From the NCBI RefSeq assembly GCF_024347135.1, contig NZ_AP024907.1:3339001-3403000 (forward strand): a stretch of 64,000 nt of DNA, in the 5' to 3' direction. This DNA is from Vibrio spartinae. GTDB taxonomy: Bacteria > Pseudomonadota > Gammaproteobacteria > Enterobacterales > Vibrionaceae. Under the pieces are notes generated by a model that saw only the letters and a list, made by a program, of their open reading frames with translations, did no database searches and was not told the DNA's origin. Shown in pieces: positions 62,867 to 64,000 of this stretch (position 1 is its first letter; every line of letters starts with the position of its first letter). The position numbers and the translations under genes are program-made.

Positions 62867-64000
62867 ATGACGCAGGCAAATGTACAGGATATGGTGGCAC
62901 AGGCAGATACTGGTGCCCGGAATCCCAAGGGCCTTGCAGGCCGGATTCTCTGGGTTGTTCCGGTCTGTTGGTCATTATTCCAACTTTGGTATGCCTCACC
63001 GCTACCATTCATTTTTAATTTTGGCGTTCTCAACGACACACAGGCTCGTTCAATCCATCTGATGTTTGCAATATTCCTTGCATTCACAGCGTATCCGGCC
63101 ATGAAGAATTCTTCTCGGGATCATATTCCCCTGATTGACTGGATACTGGCATTACTCGGTAGCTTCTCCGCTGCTTATATTTACCTATTTTATGAAGCTT
63201 TAGCCGGACGCTCAGGGGCTCCGACAACCGTGGATGTCGTGGTTTCTGTAATCGGCATGGTGTTACTCCTCGAAGCCACACGCCGGGCTTTAGGTCCGCC
63301 ATTGATGATGGTGGCGATGGTATTTCTCTTTTATACCTTCGCAGGACCATATATGCCGGATGTCATTGCTCACAAAGGTGCCAGCTTAAATAAAGCGATG
63401 TCCCACCTCTGGCTCACCACCGAGGGGGTCTTCGGGGTTGCTTTGGGTGTTTCAACCTCATTTGTATTTCTGTTTGTTCTTTTCGGTGCGATGTTAGAAA
63501 GAGCCGGAGCCGGCGCTTATTTCATTAAAGTCGCTTTCTCGCTCCTAGGACACATGCGAGGCGGCCCGGCTAAAGCTGCGGTTGTTGCATCCGGATTATC
63601 CGGCTTAGTTTCCGGTTCTTCGATTGCAAACGTGGTGACAACGGGTACATTTACCATTCCGTTAATGAAGCGAGTCGGCTTTCCGGGCACCAAAGCCGGA
63701 GCTGTAGAAGTTGCCGCGTCAACCAATGGTCAGCTGACCCCACCGATCATGGGCGCAGCCGCTTTCCTGATGGTCGAGTATGTCGGTATTTCTTATGTTG
63801 AAGTCATCAAAGCTGCAGCTCTGCCTGCCATTATCTCTTATATCGCGCTGATTTATATTGTCCATCTCGAAGCCTGCAAAGCTGGCATGGAAGGACTGCC
63901 GCGTCGCAAAACAGTCACATTGCTTCAGAGCATTCTGTCTTTTACCGGTACCATTCTGGCGCTCGGAGCAATCAGTGCTATCGTCTATTACGGAGTGGGT
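62867..64000 (+). CDS. Fused TRAP transporter permease (3' end outside window)
   Basis: The first 378 residues of a TRAP 4TM-12TM fusion permease. After a short cytosolic start come four helices of the small-subunit part (about residues 26-150, e.g. WVVPVCWSLFQLWYASPLPF), then the DctM-type large subunit (GVSTSFVFLFVLFGAMLERAG, GLSGLVSGSSIANVVTTGTFTIPLM, STNGQLTPPIMGAAAFLM). GSSIANVVTTG and NGQLTPP are conserved sodium/substrate-site segments. AAGGA lies before the ATG at 62867. The frame is open to the last base, so roughly half of the large part is missing. It works with the TAXI receptor upstream. Confidence 0.93.
   Translation, partial: MTQANVQDMVAQADTGARNPKGLAGRILWVVPVCWSLFQLWYASPLPFIFNFGVLNDTQARSIHLMFAIFLAFTAYPAMKNSSRDHIPLIDWILALLGSFSAAYIYLFYEALAGRSGAPTTVDVVVSVIGMVLLLEATRRALGPPLMMVAMVFLFYTFAGPYMPDVIAHKGASLNKAMSHLWLTTEGVFGVALGVSTSFVFLFVLFGAMLERAGAGAYFIKVAFSLLGHMRGGPAKAAVVASGLSGLVSGSSIANVVTTGTFTIPLMKRVGFPGTKAGAVEVAASTNGQLTPPIMGAAAFLMVEYVGISYVEVIKAAALPAIISYIALIYIVHLEACKAGMEGLPRRKTVTLLQSILSFTGTILALGAISAIVYYGVG

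Overview
The window is chromosomal DNA of a marine gammaproteobacterium, almost certainly a Vibrio. The evidence is the gene order gshB-yqgE-yqgF-(PilT-like)-yggS-proC-yggT-yggU ... rdgB-hemW-glsA-trmB-mutY-yggX-mltC, then a tRNA cluster, djlA, lptD-surA-pdxA-rsmA-apaG-apaH, folA, obg-rpmA-rplU, ispB, mdh and argR, together with protein sequences close to Vibrio homologues. A species cannot be fixed by reading alone. Only the two ends are cut: rsmE lacks its 5' end, and a fused TRAP permease runs off the 3' end.

Layout. (1) 1-6412 is conserved core: RsmE, glutathione synthetase, YqgE, YqgF, a PilT/YggR-type ATPase, YggS, ProC, YggT and YggU. (2) 6413-38309 is a large accessory block lying between yggU and rdgB, which are near neighbours in other vibrios. 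It holds a UbiD-type decarboxylase behind two palindromes; a six-gene minus-strand stressosome operon (haem-globin RsbR, RsbS, RsbT, RsbX, hybrid kinase, HD-GYP response regulator); a secreted M6 metalloprotease; a lipocalin; a WYL regulator with a small neighbour; a GNAT enzyme; and, from about 20 to 37.8 kb, a type VI secretion effector island. (3) 38310-64000 is core again, with nine tRNA genes in two transcription units and a TAXI-type TRAP transporter at the end.

The T6SS island reads on the minus strand from VgrG: PAAR-deaminase toxin plus Imm1-like immunity, a decayed immunity gene, a second PAAR toxin plus CdiI-like immunity, two DUF4123 loading adaptors, a 1590-residue RHS toxin with a URI/GIY-YIG-like tip and its immunity gene, then a displaced orphan RHS tip with an ART-like toxin and its own immunity gene. 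No tss structural genes or hcp are present, so this is an auxiliary effector cluster. Running the opposite way, beyond each RHS-immunity pair, is a near-identical 1.1-kb cassette coding for a fused nucleotidyltransferase-HEPN (MNT-HEPN) protein. It is preceded by a 27-codon leader ORF and followed by a perfect hairpin.

Most worth a second look: the duplicated MNT-HEPN cassette tied to RHS modules; an RsbS-like protein with Arg where the phospho-acceptor Ser is expected; a PAAR domain that lost exactly one 40-residue repeat between two copies of the same motif; the in-frame decayed immunity relic; and an array of six 17-bp repeats between the PilT-like gene and yggS.
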